The position numbers were made by a program, and so were the translations under genes. From positions 1,347,217 through 1,411,216 of the forward strand of contig NZ_KI911558.1 of assembly GCF_000515235.1 (NCBI RefSeq): 64,000 nt of DNA, written 5' to 3'. The DNA comes from Synechococcus sp. CC9616 (GTDB lineage Bacteria > Cyanobacteriota > Cyanobacteriia > PCC-6307 > Cyanobiaceae). Of this stretch, positions 26,185 through 33,430 are shown in pieces. A model generated the notes under the pieces. The model was not told where the DNA came from, made no database searches, and saw only the letters and a list, made by a program, of their open reading frames with translations. Each line of letters opens with the position of its first letter. The stretch's first letter is position 1.

Positions 26185-26840
26185 CTCGATCCATCATGCA
26201 ATTGGTGGTGTGCGGCACGGATACGGACGTCGGCAAGACCGTCGTCAGTGCGCTTCTCGTTCAGGGGCTGCAGGCCAGCTACTGGAAACCAGTCCAGAGC
26301 GGATTGGAGGGTGGCGGCGATCGCAACCGTGTACGGCAGCTTCTTGACCTCAATGAAGAGAGGATGCTGCCTGAGGCGTATGCCTTCAGCCAACCGGTGT
26401 CTCCCCACTGGGCCTCGGAGCTCGATGGAACACCGCTTGATCCAAGATCTCTGGCCCTGCCAGACCATCCAGGACCTCTGGTTGTGGAAACCGCTGGCGG
26501 ACTTCTCGTTCCACTCACGCGCAACTGGTTGCAGATTGATCAGCTGCAGGTCTGGAACCTGCCGATCGTGCTTGTGGCCCGCAGCGGACTTGGCACCTTG
26601 AACCACACCCTGCTGAGTCTTGAGGCGTTGAAGAAACGGCAGATCAATGTCCTGGGACTGATCCTCAACGGGCCGCTGCATGCCGACAATCCACGGACTC
26701 TGGAACAGTTCGGAGGCGTTCCGGTGCTGGCGGAACTACCTTCGCTGGTCCCGCTGACGGCGGAGACGTTGGCAGCGCAATGGCAGCAACAGGAGCTGGG
26801 CCCTAAATTCCGGCAACTGGAGGATCAGGCATCACCATGA
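26181..26840 (+). CDS. bioD: Dethiobiotin synthetase (BioD)
   Basis: BioD closes the ureido ring of dethiobiotin using ATP and CO2. The 219-aa product carries the family P-loop GTDTDVGKTVVSALL (residues 11-25), KPVQSG after it, and VETAGGLLVPL with the conserved E-x-A-G-G segment. The ATG is at 26181, overlapping bioC by 4 bp. The stop overlaps the ATG of a 51-aa ORF. BioB, which completes the pathway, is not in this window. Confidence 0.95.
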   Translation: MTRSIMQLVVCGTDTDVGKTVVSALLVQGLQASYWKPVQSGLEGGGDRNRVRQLLDLNEERMLPEAYAFSQPVSPHWASELDGTPLDPRSLALPDHPGPLVVETAGGLLVPLTRNWLQIDQLQVWNLPIVLVARSGLGTLNHTLLSLEALKKRQINVLGLILNGPLHADNPRTLEQFGGVPVLAELPSLVPLTAETLAAQWQQQELGPKFRQLEDQASP

Positions 26841-26992
26841 ACAGACGGCAGTCCCTGGTCAGCCTGGCGGTCGCCCTGCTCTGCGGCGGGGTTCTTGTGT
26901 TGTTCACAGATATCGAGGTTCAGATGGTTCGATGGTTCAACTGCGGCCCCCTCTCAACAGAGGCTGAACAGAACAGCGACGTCTGCCGCTGA
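26837..26992 (+). CDS. 51-aa candidate protein overlapping bioD
   Basis: The ATG at 26837 overlaps the bioD stop (ATGA). The predicted 51-residue protein has a basic start (MNRRQSLVS), one hydrophobic helix (LAVALLCGGVLVLF) and a short periplasmic-like tail with two cysteines (FNCGPLS and DVCR). It could be a small single-pass membrane or exported protein. The tight coupling to bioD is the main evidence that it is translated. I do not recognise a family. Confidence 0.5.
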   Translation: MNRRQSLVSLAVALLCGGVLVLFTDIEVQMVRWFNCGPLSTEAEQNSDVCR

Positions 26993-27002
26993 ATCAGGGG
27001 GC

Positions 27003-27269
27003 CTAACCGAGCGATTTCGAGCGCATCGGGCAGGTTCCCATTCGCATCGCCACCTGGCGAACAGCCATCGCCAGTGGCCATCCCTGGCGCAGCTGCTCGT
27101 AGATCTGGTCGACGTGGGACGGAGACCAGCCCCGTTCTTCAAGCAGGACACGAATCGACAGCCAGCCTCCGTCTGCAAAGACTTCCCTACGCACGGACCC
27201 GAGGCCGGTGGGCTTGCCCGCTGGACGTGCCGGAACAATGAATCGATTTGAAAGACGCCTGGAACGCAT
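27003..27269 (-). CDS. Unrecognised 88-aa basic protein between bioD and bioA
   Basis: The frame from ATG 27267-27269 to 27003 codes for an arginine-rich small protein. It has a proline/glycine-rich start (VPARPAGKPTGLGSVRREVF), a middle WLSIRVLLEERGWSPSHVDQIYEQLRQGW and a tail with two cysteines possible in the last 20 residues. A longer frame to 27353 would overlap bioA, so I use the shorter start. It is divergent from bioA with 35 bp between starts. The protein-like composition argues that it is real, but no family was recognised. Confidence 0.55.
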   Translation of the reverse strand: MRSRRLSNRFIVPARPAGKPTGLGSVRREVFADGGWLSIRVLLEERGWSPSHVDQIYEQLRQGWPLAMAVRQVAMRMGTCPMRSKSLG

Positions 27270-27304
27270 CGAATCGTCAGGGGTGAGCACCCTCGACCTC
27301 CAAT

Positions 27305-28618
27305 ATGACAAAACCAGCAGAGATGACCATGGTTTCGGCGGGACCTCTGACAAGCCATCCGAACCTCTGGCCCCCCTTCACCCAGATCCGGTCGGCAGCG
27401 CCGCAGCAACGGATCCGGGCCGGCAGGGGAGCCCTGCTGTATCCCGAAAACAGCGATGCTCCACTGATTGATGCCATCAGCAGTTGGTGGGTCACCCTGC
27501 ACGGCCATGGGCATCCAGTGCTGGCCGAGGCCATTGCAAGCCAGGCCCACCAGCTTGAGCAGGTGATCTTCGCCGACTTCTGCCATGAGCCAGCGGAAAA
27601 GCTGGCGGGACGTCTGAGCCACCACACCGGCCTGGAGCGCCTGTTCTTTTCCGACAACGGTTCAACCGCTGTGGAAGTTGCCATCAAGATCGCCTGTCAG
27701 TGGTGGTTCAACCGCGGCGAGGCTCGCCATCAGATCGTCGCCTTCGACGGTGCTTATCACGGCGACACCTTCGGAGCGATGGCCGTGGGAGAACGCAACC
27801 TCTTCAGCGCGCCCTTCAACGACAAGCTGTTTCCCGTCGCCCGAGTGCCGTGGCCTGCCACCTGGTGGCATGACGAAACAGTTCAGGACCGTGAGCAAGC
27901 CACACTCGATCTGCTGGACTCCTGCCTCGAGGTACCCACAGCCGCCGTGATTCTCGAGCCACTGCTGCAGGGAGCAGGCGGCATGTCGATGGTGCGGCCG
28001 GCGTTCCTGCAGCAGGTGCAGCAGCGGGTAAGCCGGGCGGGAGCTTTGTTGATCGCGGATGAAGTACTGACAGGGTTCGGCCGCTGCGGCGACTGGTTCG
28101 CCAGTAAACGGGCGGGAATCCAGCCGGATCTGATGGCCCTGTCGAAGGGGCTCACCGGCGGCTGCCTGCCCATGGGGGTCACCATGGCAAGCAAAACCAT
28201 CTTTGAAGGATTCCTTGGAGGAGAACCTCAGGACACCTTCTGGCACGGGCACAGCTTCACCGCCAACCCCCTCGGCTGCGCCGCTGCCAATGCCAGCCTT
28301 GACCTCCTGGAAGCCTCACCGGAAAGCTTTCTGGGCTTCGAGCAGCGGCACCGTCCCCATCTCGAAGACCTGGCCTCTCATCCACGCCTGCAACGGCCGA
28401 GGCTGCTCGGGACCGTGGCAGCTTTTGACCTCAATGTGGAGGGCTGTTCCGGATATCTCAATCCAGCAGGGCCCACTGTGAAACGGCTGGCCATGGAGCA
28501 GGGTGTGTTTCTTCGGCCGCTTGGTCAGGTGGTGTATCTGATGCCCCCGCTATGCATCACCGAGGAGCAGTTGCACCAGTGCTATGCGGTTCTTCGCAAC
28601 GCCCTGGATCAGCTTTGA
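27305..28618 (+). CDS. bioA: Adenosylmethionine-8-amino-7-oxononanoate aminotransferase (BioA)
   Basis: BioA turns KAPA into DAPA, using S-adenosylmethionine as amino donor in most species, with PLP as cofactor. The 437-aa protein shows HPNLWPPFTQI near the N-terminus, DAISSWWVTLHGHGHP (substrate tryptophans), FFSDNGSTAVEVAIK, DGAYHGDTFGAM, the DEVLTGFGRCG motif and the PLP lysine in ALSKGLTGG. An ATG at 27326 (MTMVSAG) is an alternative start. With bioF, bioK, bioC and bioD it covers every step from malonyl-ACP priming to dethiobiotin except chain elongation, which is done by fatty-acid synthase. Confidence 0.95.
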   Translation: MTKPAEMTMVSAGPLTSHPNLWPPFTQIRSAAPQQRIRAGRGALLYPENSDAPLIDAISSWWVTLHGHGHPVLAEAIASQAHQLEQVIFADFCHEPAEKLAGRLSHHTGLERLFFSDNGSTAVEVAIKIACQWWFNRGEARHQIVAFDGAYHGDTFGAMAVGERNLFSAPFNDKLFPVARVPWPATWWHDETVQDREQATLDLLDSCLEVPTAAVILEPLLQGAGGMSMVRPAFLQQVQQRVSRAGALLIADEVLTGFGRCGDWFASKRAGIQPDLMALSKGLTGGCLPMGVTMASKTIFEGFLGGEPQDTFWHGHSFTANPLGCAAANASLDLLEASPESFLGFEQRHRPHLEDLASHPRLQRPRLLGTVAAFDLNVEGCSGYLNPAGPTVKRLAMEQGVFLRPLGQVVYLMPPLCITEEQLHQCYAVLRNALDQL

Positions 28619-28619
28619 A

Positions 28620-28889
28620 TCAGGGCCCTGCCTGAATCGCCGCTTCCACATCCGCCCTGGAGAGCCCGTAGGGCAAACAACACTGTCTTGGCTCTGCCTC
28701 CGGCTGCAGCCACGTCACGCGGAGATCCTCCTGTTCGAGAGTCAGTTCCGCAGACCATGTAGGGGTCTGCAGAGTCCAGCGACTCGGAGCATCAGGCGCA
28801 GGTTCAGCGCCGAGATCCCGAAGCCATTGCTCAAGGGCCATCAGCGAGTGTTGGTTCAGTGGTGTCCGATCCGTCGGCAGGGCTGGCAT
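28620..28889 (-). CDS. DUF3143-family protein
   Basis: The 89-aa protein matches the cyanobacterial DUF3143 pattern: TPLNQHSLMALEQWLRDLGA at the N-terminus, W-rich strands (RWTLQTPTWSAELTLEQEDLRVTWL) and CCLPYGLSRADVEAAIQAGP at the end. The conserved TPLxxHxLxAIEQWL start argues for the ATG at 28887-28889, even though this gives a 59-bp overlap with the end of the J-domain gene in a different frame. A start at the internal ATG 28839-28841 would cut that overlap but would lose the conserved start. Function unknown. Confidence 0.7.
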   Translation of the reverse strand: MPALPTDRTPLNQHSLMALEQWLRDLGAEPAPDAPSRWTLQTPTWSAELTLEQEDLRVTWLQPEAEPRQCCLPYGLSRADVEAAIQAGP

Positions 28890-29361
28890 CGGGCGGCTGA
28901 AAGGGCATCACGCTCTGAGTCTGCCCAGTTGACAACCAGCCGGGGGAGACCTGCCAGGAACGACCCTGAACCGAAGCCACACCGAGGCCGAGCACCACAC
29001 TGATCAGCAGCGCCAGCAGCAGCAACAGCAACGAGAACCACTCGCCACCGGAGAGGGGGCGACGTTCTCCGATGCCGCTCCAGCTATCTCCTGCGCGAAC
29101 CGGTGGAGGCGGAACGGCCCTGGAGGCCGCTGCGCGAAGGCGCTGCTCGTCATAACGGCGGCGGCGCTCGGGATCCTGGAGCAGCTCGTAGGACTGACGC
29201 AGCATCTGAAATTCCGATGCAGCCTGATCAGGCGGGAGCGCCGTGGTGTCGGGATGCAAATCCTTGCTCCGCCGACGGAAGGCCTGGCGCAGGGCTTCGG
29301 CATCCGCCGTGCTGACGACTCCCAACCGCTCGTAATGGCAGCGGAAGTTCAACAACGGCAA
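28831..29361 (-). CDS. Membrane-anchored DnaJ-domain protein
   Basis: The protein begins with a J-domain: HYERLGV, EALRQAFRRRSKDLHPDT with the HPD tripeptide, and FQMLRQSYELLQDPERRRRYDEQRL. A proline-rich linker, one strongly hydrophobic segment (FSLLLLLLALLISVVLGLGVA) and a short tail follow. J-domains stimulate Hsp70/DnaK ATPase, so this is probably a membrane-tethered co-chaperone. No ATG occurs near the J-domain start; the likely starts are TTG codons at 29361, 29355 or 29352. The longer open frame would run over the divergent rsmG start and is not used. It overlaps the DUF3143 gene by 59 bp. Confidence 0.75.
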   Translation of the reverse strand: MPLLNFRCHYERLGVVSTADAEALRQAFRRRSKDLHPDTTALPPDQAASEFQMLRQSYELLQDPERRRRYDEQRLRAAASRAVPPPPVRAGDSWSGIGERRPLSGGEWFSLLLLLLALLISVVLGLGVASVQGRSWQVSPGWLSTGQTQSVMPFQPPDASPADGSDTTEPTLADGP

Positions 29362-29404
29362 TCCAGACGGTGTTTCATCGTAGGAACAGTCGCTGCTGTG
29401 GCCG

Positions 29405-30145
29405 ATGGAGGAATCCAGTGAACCCGCGCGCGATCTCTGGACAGCGCTGAGATGGGAGCCCTCGCCGGAACAGTTGCAGGATCTGATCAAGCTGCAGGAG
29501 CTGCTGCGGCACTGGAATCGTCAGTTGAACCTGACCCGATTGGTGGAGGGTGAGGACTACTGGATCAACCAGGTGTTCGACAGCCTCTGGCCTTTGACGG
29601 AGGAACTGAAATCGAGCACCTCATCACGGGAATGCATCGATGTGGGAACAGGCGGTGGATTCCCCGGGCTTGCCATGGCCATCGCCTTGCCCGGAACCCG
29701 GATGACGTTGGTCGATTCCGTTGGACGCAAGACCGCAGCAGTGCACGCGATGGCCTCAGCCTTGGGGCTCTCCAAGCGCACCAGAATCCGCACCGAGAGG
29801 ATCGAAGCAACCGGCCGCGATCGAACCTGCCGCGGCCGCTTCGATCTGGCGGTGGCCCGGGCCGTGGCCTCAGCGCCGGTGGTGGCGGAATATTTGGTGC
29901 CACTGCTGCGAGACAGCGGCGAAGCGTTGTTGTATCGGGGCCAGTGGAGTGATGCCGATTCAACGGATCTGACCAAGGCGCTGAAACCGTTGAAGGCGAC
30001 GATCCACGACGTACAGACACTGCAGCTGCCTGCCGGACGAGGCGTTCGACATGTGCTGCGGGTTCGCAGCGTCAGCCGCTGCCCGGACACGTATCCGAGG
30101 CCCATCGGTGTGCCAGGCAAAGTGCCCCTGGGAACCGCTCAATGA
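29405..30145 (+). CDS. rsmG: 16S rRNA (guanine527-N7)-methyltransferase (RsmG/GidB)
   Basis: RsmG uses S-adenosylmethionine to methylate G527 of 16S rRNA. The 246-aa protein shows [30 protein letters not shown] in the helical N-terminus, the SAM-binding [18 protein letters not shown] (near residues 78-95) and [15 protein letters not shown], all typical of RsmG. The C-terminal YRGQWSD is close to the family pattern. It is divergent from the J-domain gene with roughly 45 bp between starts. Confidence 0.93.
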   Translation: MEESSEPARDLWTALRWEPSPEQLQDLIKLQELLRHWNRQLNLTRLVEGEDYWINQVFDSLWPLTEELKSSTSSRECIDVGTGGGFPGLAMAIALPGTRMTLVDSVGRKTAAVHAMASALGLSKRTRIRTERIEATGRDRTCRGRFDLAVARAVASAPVVAEYLVPLLRDSGEALLYRGQWSDADSTDLTKALKPLKATIHDVQTLQLPAGRGVRHVLRVRSVSRCPDTYPRPIGVPGKVPLGTAQ

Positions 30146-30157
30146 CAGTCCGTCCAA

Positions 30158-31363
30158 TCAGGCGGTGGTCAGCCGCTGCTGAGGATCACCGGCGAGCCGC
30201 CGCCTCAACCCTCTGAGAAGGTCTGGAATGCGATTTGACCAAGGGCTTTGCGACAACACCTGAAGCAGGTCGTCCTCCGAGACGGAGTCATCTAGCGCAT
30301 CGGCATTGGCACCAGGGAACCAGTGGCTGCCCTGGCCGAGAAGTCGGTATCGCGATTGGGTGTAACTCTCCAGATCCCAGGCTTCCAGAAGATTGTGCAG
30401 CCAGAGCAGAACGGGCAGATTGATCTGTCCGGGAGTCTCACGCCAGCTGGGTAAGCCTCTGCGCCAGGACTCCAACCAGTCCTCGCCAAGCGCCTCGGCA
30501 GCCCTGGCGCATAAGCGTTGATGCACCGGTTCAATCAGCTGAGAGGCATCGGGGAGGCGCTCGAGGGCCTCGAGGTGAAGGTCGAGATCAGAGGGTCGCG
30601 CCGCGCCAACGCTGATGGTGTGGACGCGCGGATCACTGAGACAGAACAGATCGTTGAACACAATCGGATGCAAAGGAGAACAGAGATCCCGCAGACGCTC
30701 CGAGGGTGTGTGCAGATGGCCACCTTTATCTGTCGGGCTGATGATGAACACGCCGATATCCCGCTGGGATGCAGCATCGAGCGCTGCTGAATTGCGCTGG
30801 TCGATGTAATACCAGTGGAGATTGACATAGTCGAAGGCGTCGGACTGGATGGCTGTTGTGATGAGGTCGGTGGGGCCGTGAGTGGAGAAGCCCACGTGGC
30901 CGATTCGTCCCTCCTGCTGCCAGCGGCGCACAACCTCCAGGCAGCCACCTGGACGCAGGGTCTGGTCGAGGTGACGGGGCAGATTGATGCCATGAACGGC
31001 GAGCAGATCTAGTCGCTTACAGCCCAGGCGCTGAAATGTCAGCGCCAACATCTCTTCAAATTCATCAGGATTATCCCGAGGCGGAACCTTGCTTTGAAGG
31101 ATGCGCTTTGGATCTGGCGCCTGAGGAATGGCCCAGCCCAGTTGGCGCTCTGAGCTGCCGTAATGACGGGCGGTTTCCACATGGTGGAACCCACAATCCA
31201 CCGCGCGCTGCAAGGTGTCCTGCAGATTGAGCTGGGACCGATCGTTGATCTCGTTGGCAGGGAGATCACTCCAGCTCTGCTGGAAACGCATTCCTCCAAG
31301 CGAGAGAACCGGCATCGCCAGTTCGGTACGACCGAAGCGACGCGTTGGGATGGAAGGCGTCAT
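30158..31363 (-). CDS. Aldo/keto reductase family protein
   Basis: The 401-aa protein has the AKR TIM-barrel order: RRFGRTELAMPVLSLGGMRF, then the active-site segment HHVETARHYGSSERQLG, the lysine in ILQSKVPPR, and the histidine in LLAVHGINL. The usual Asp of the tetrad (DTA..YG) is Glu here. The C-terminal 120 residues resemble the helical extension of the AKRs that carry a 4Fe-4S segment, but I see no CxxCxxC cluster. The gene overlaps the upstream ferredoxin gene by 4 bp, so a ferredoxin-linked redox role is plausible. The substrate is unknown. Confidence 0.85.
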   Translation of the reverse strand: MTPSIPTRRFGRTELAMPVLSLGGMRFQQSWSDLPANEINDRSQLNLQDTLQRAVDCGFHHVETARHYGSSERQLGWAIPQAPDPKRILQSKVPPRDNPDEFEEMLALTFQRLGCKRLDLLAVHGINLPRHLDQTLRPGGCLEVVRRWQQEGRIGHVGFSTHGPTDLITTAIQSDAFDYVNLHWYYIDQRNSAALDAASQRDIGVFIISPTDKGGHLHTPSERLRDLCSPLHPIVFNDLFCLSDPRVHTISVGAARPSDLDLHLEALERLPDASQLIEPVHQRLCARAAEALGEDWLESWRRGLPSWRETPGQINLPVLLWLHNLLEAWDLESYTQSRYRLLGQGSHWFPGANADALDDSVSEDDLLQVLSQSPWSNRIPDLLRGLRRRLAGDPQQRLTTA

Positions 31364-31680
31364 CCCCGGGATCGTGGTTTCAACCGGCGATGCCCCGTCG
31401 GACGTGGCATGCCGAGGGGTAGAAAAGTCTGGGCAGCCAGTTCAGCTTGGAGCGACTCCAGCTCTTCGAATGGAACCCAGTGGATGCAATCCACCGGACA
31501 GGTATCAATTGCTTCCTGAATCCTTTCTGTGGTGTCGCCGTCCTGCCGAATCGCTCGAGAACGACCGTGGGAAGCCTCCACCACAAACGTGTTGCAAGCC
31601 ACATGGGCGCAGTACCGACATCCGATGCAAACGGCCTCGTCGACCCAGACAGCCTGATCACGTAATTCTCCGCCCAGCAA
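31360..31680 (-). CDS. 4Fe-4S ferredoxin
   Basis: The 106-aa protein has a first iron-sulfur motif CIGCRYCAHVACNTF and a closing CPVDCI, the pattern of the cyanobacterial ferredoxins found beside Ycf35 genes. There is no ATG or GTG in frame between the upstream stop (31780-31782) and the cluster. I use the TTG at 31678-31680 (LLGGELRD), preceded by AGAGAG at 3 bp. CTG codons further up are the alternative. The gene lies between ycf35 and an aldo/keto reductase that it overlaps by 4 bp. It probably transfers electrons to one of these; the partner is not shown. Confidence 0.85.
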   Translation of the reverse strand: MLGGELRDQAVWVDEAVCIGCRYCAHVACNTFVVEASHGRSRAIRQDGDTTERIQEAIDTCPVDCIHWVPFEELESLQAELAAQTFLPLGMPRPTGHRRLKPRSRG

Positions 31681-31751
31681 AGGCTCTCTACCATTGGCAG
31701 AAGCTGGAAACTGGGCAGGGGCCGCAAACGCCTGGGCCGGATCAGTGGAAT

Positions 31752-32144
31752 TCAGGCGTCCCAGCGGGTTACCACCAACTCAATGGCACCATCGACGGTC
31801 TGCTTTTGCTCCGCCACTTCGAACCCTTCAAGGGTTGTTGCAGCCAGAACCGTATTGAGGGCATACCGCTGGGTGAGCTGCGCCAAAAAGCGCTCAACGG
31901 GAACCTTCTGCTTCCAGAGATCGAGGTCGGTGACGAGCTCGTAGGCACCTCTGTGATCGTTCCAACGAAAACCGAGGTCACCACCAGATGGCATCGACAC
32001 AGCGATTTCAGCCGTGATGGTCTGTCCCTGATAGCCACGAACAGGATGTTCACCCTGCTCCGGGGAGTATCCGAGATCGCAGAGAGCCTTCACGAGGGGC
32101 TCCAACTGTCGCAGTTCGGTTTTAACGGTGCTGAAGTGCGACAT
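31752..32144 (-). CDS. ycf35: Ycf35 / DUF1257-family protein
   Basis: This 130-aa protein matches the Ycf35 (DUF1257) family found in cyanobacteria and algal plastids: MSHFSTVKTELRQLEPLVKALCDLGY, GYQGQTITAEIAVSM, and a C-terminal ALNTVLAATTLEGFEVAEQ. The function is not established. The ATG at 32142-32144 shares one base with the stop codon of the DUF2997 gene upstream. The order DUF2997, Ycf35, ferredoxin recurs in cyanobacteria, which suggests a shared process. Confidence 0.85.
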   Translation of the reverse strand: MSHFSTVKTELRQLEPLVKALCDLGYSPEQGEHPVRGYQGQTITAEIAVSMPSGGDLGFRWNDHRGAYELVTDLDLWKQKVPVERFLAQLTQRYALNTVLAATTLEGFEVAEQKQTVDGAIELVVTRWDA

Positions 32145-32350
32145 CAGGATAAAGAGGAGGTGGTGACGGTCTGGGCCTGCAACTCCTGCGTCACGAAGGC
32201 TTCAGCAGTGGGCTCTCGTCGTTGGACGCTGCCAAGAGCATTCTCTAAACGTTCAGTGAGCTGCTGACACGCTTCGCCGGCAACCCCTTCAACCGTCTCT
32301 TCCACACGACCATCAGGTTTGATCGTGAAGCGGATGGTTCTCTGGGGCAT
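32144..32350 (-). CDS. DUF2997-family protein
   Basis: The 68-aa protein begins MPQRTIRFTIKPDGRVEETVEG, continues with GEACQQLTERLENALGSV, and ends with a short polar tail. This fits the small DUF2997 family, which usually precedes ycf35 in cyanobacteria. It looks like a strand-strand-helix domain of unknown role. The stop overlaps the ycf35 start by one base, so translation is likely coupled. It is the first gene of the DUF2997-ycf35-ferredoxin-aldo/keto-reductase unit. Confidence 0.75.
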   Translation of the reverse strand: MPQRTIRFTIKPDGRVEETVEGVAGEACQQLTERLENALGSVQRREPTAEAFVTQELQAQTVTTSSLS

Positions 32351-32435
32351 CCCTGCAAGGTGCTAAGGCGCGCATGCTAAGGGCGATTGCCCAGCTTCGT
32401 TGGTGGGGTTGTAACACCGAGATGACCCAAACCCA

Positions 32436-33245
32436 TCAGGGGAAAAATCCATCCTCAATCAGGGTCTGAAGCCGGACCAGAACATCTGGATCCTCAAGCT
32501 GTTCCAATGCTGTACGGGCTTCATCACGCACCGAGGCCTCGCCGTCGTGCAGCAACGCTGAAACACAGGCTTCAACAATTTCCTGCTGACGCGGCTCAAC
32601 CAACAACTCATGCAACCGTCCGAGTGCCCAGATGCAATTGCTGCGCACAACTGGCTCGCTGTCGATACGCAGGCTGATGAGCAACTGCCCTGCCGCTGGA
32701 TCGGCCTTGACCGGCGAACGGCTTCCGGCTTCCGCCAAGGAGCCCGGACACCAGAGCCGGACGGCGGCAACGTCCGTCTGCAGTGCACGAATCAATGGAT
32801 TCAGGATTGGTGCGTCCGGATAATTGCCAAGACTCCAGGCAGCTGCCTTGCGGACATAGGCATTGCTGTCGAGCTGAAGGACCTGCAGCAGAGGCTCGAC
32901 CGCTGGAGGAGAGGGGTTTCTGCCGAGGGCATACACCGCACTCATCCGTTCAACCGGACAGGACATCTTCAGCAGAGGAAGCAGCTGAGGGACAGCTCGA
33001 GGGTCGCGATGCTCACAAAAGACGCGCAATCCCTGGAGCCGCTCCTCATGACCCAGCCCCAACGAAATCAATCCCTGGTCACAGGCCCGGGCAACCTCCA
33101 GTGAATTCCCAAGCTCATCACCTGGATCGAGCGAATCGAGTGGATCGAGGTTCTCCTCCGCAGCCAGTTCCTGAGCCAGCAGGTCGGGATCGATCGACAG
33201 CCTCGAAAGACTCTGATCACGCTGCTGGCCGGAACCGTCTGTCAT
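32436..33245 (-). CDS. HEAT-repeat protein
   Basis: The 269-aa product consists mainly of HEAT/PBS-lyase-type repeats: DPRAVPQLLPLLKMSCPVERMSAVYALGR, PAVEPLLQVLQLDSNAYVRKAAAWSLGNY, LLISLRIDSEPVVRSNCIWALGRL and DGEASVRDEARTALEQL. Such repeats form a protein-binding helical solenoid. In cyanobacteria related proteins include phycobilin lyases (CpcE/F type) and phycobilisome-degradation factors, but nothing here fixes a substrate. The acidic N-terminus (LAAEENLDPLDSLDPGDE) is likely disordered. Confidence 0.75.
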   Translation of the reverse strand: MTDGSGQQRDQSLSRLSIDPDLLAQELAAEENLDPLDSLDPGDELGNSLEVARACDQGLISLGLGHEERLQGLRVFCEHRDPRAVPQLLPLLKMSCPVERMSAVYALGRNPSPPAVEPLLQVLQLDSNAYVRKAAAWSLGNYPDAPILNPLIRALQTDVAAVRLWCPGSLAEAGSRSPVKADPAAGQLLISLRIDSEPVVRSNCIWALGRLHELLVEPRQQEIVEACVSALLHDGEASVRDEARTALEQLEDPDVLVRLQTLIEDGFFP

Positions 33246-33276
33246 GGAGAAGATCGTAGATCTGGCGCCCGCCGTC

Positions 33277-33402
33277 TCAGCCCAGCGGAGCGGGTTCCAG
33301 CATGTCTCCTGGCAACCAGATTCTGGCGCTTACAGCGAACAGAGCGACTGCAAAAAGAATCACGATCAGGGCCGGCAGGACGGTTGAACGGAAAAAAGCC
33401 AA
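33277..33402 (-). CDS. Candidate 41-aa membrane protein with TTG start
   Basis: A minus-strand frame from a TTG at 33400-33402 to a TGA at 33277-33279 codes for a short protein with one clear hydrophobic helix (LPALIVILFAVALFAV), a basic N-terminus (FFRST) and a tail ending EPAPLG. No ATG or GTG is in frame before the upstream stop. The gene sits 28 bp downstream of the symporter gene on the same strand. The arrangement of charges is protein-like, but translation is not proven. Confidence 0.4.
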   Translation of the reverse strand: MAFFRSTVLPALIVILFAVALFAVSARIWLPGDMLEPAPLG

Positions 33403-33430
33403 GGATCTGGCGCTGCTGGCGGCATTCTGC

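Noticed and set aside
31215..32267. 350-codon plus-strand frame across the ferredoxin/ycf35 genes
   Set aside because: It crosses several real minus-strand genes with strong family motifs and has no recognisable features.
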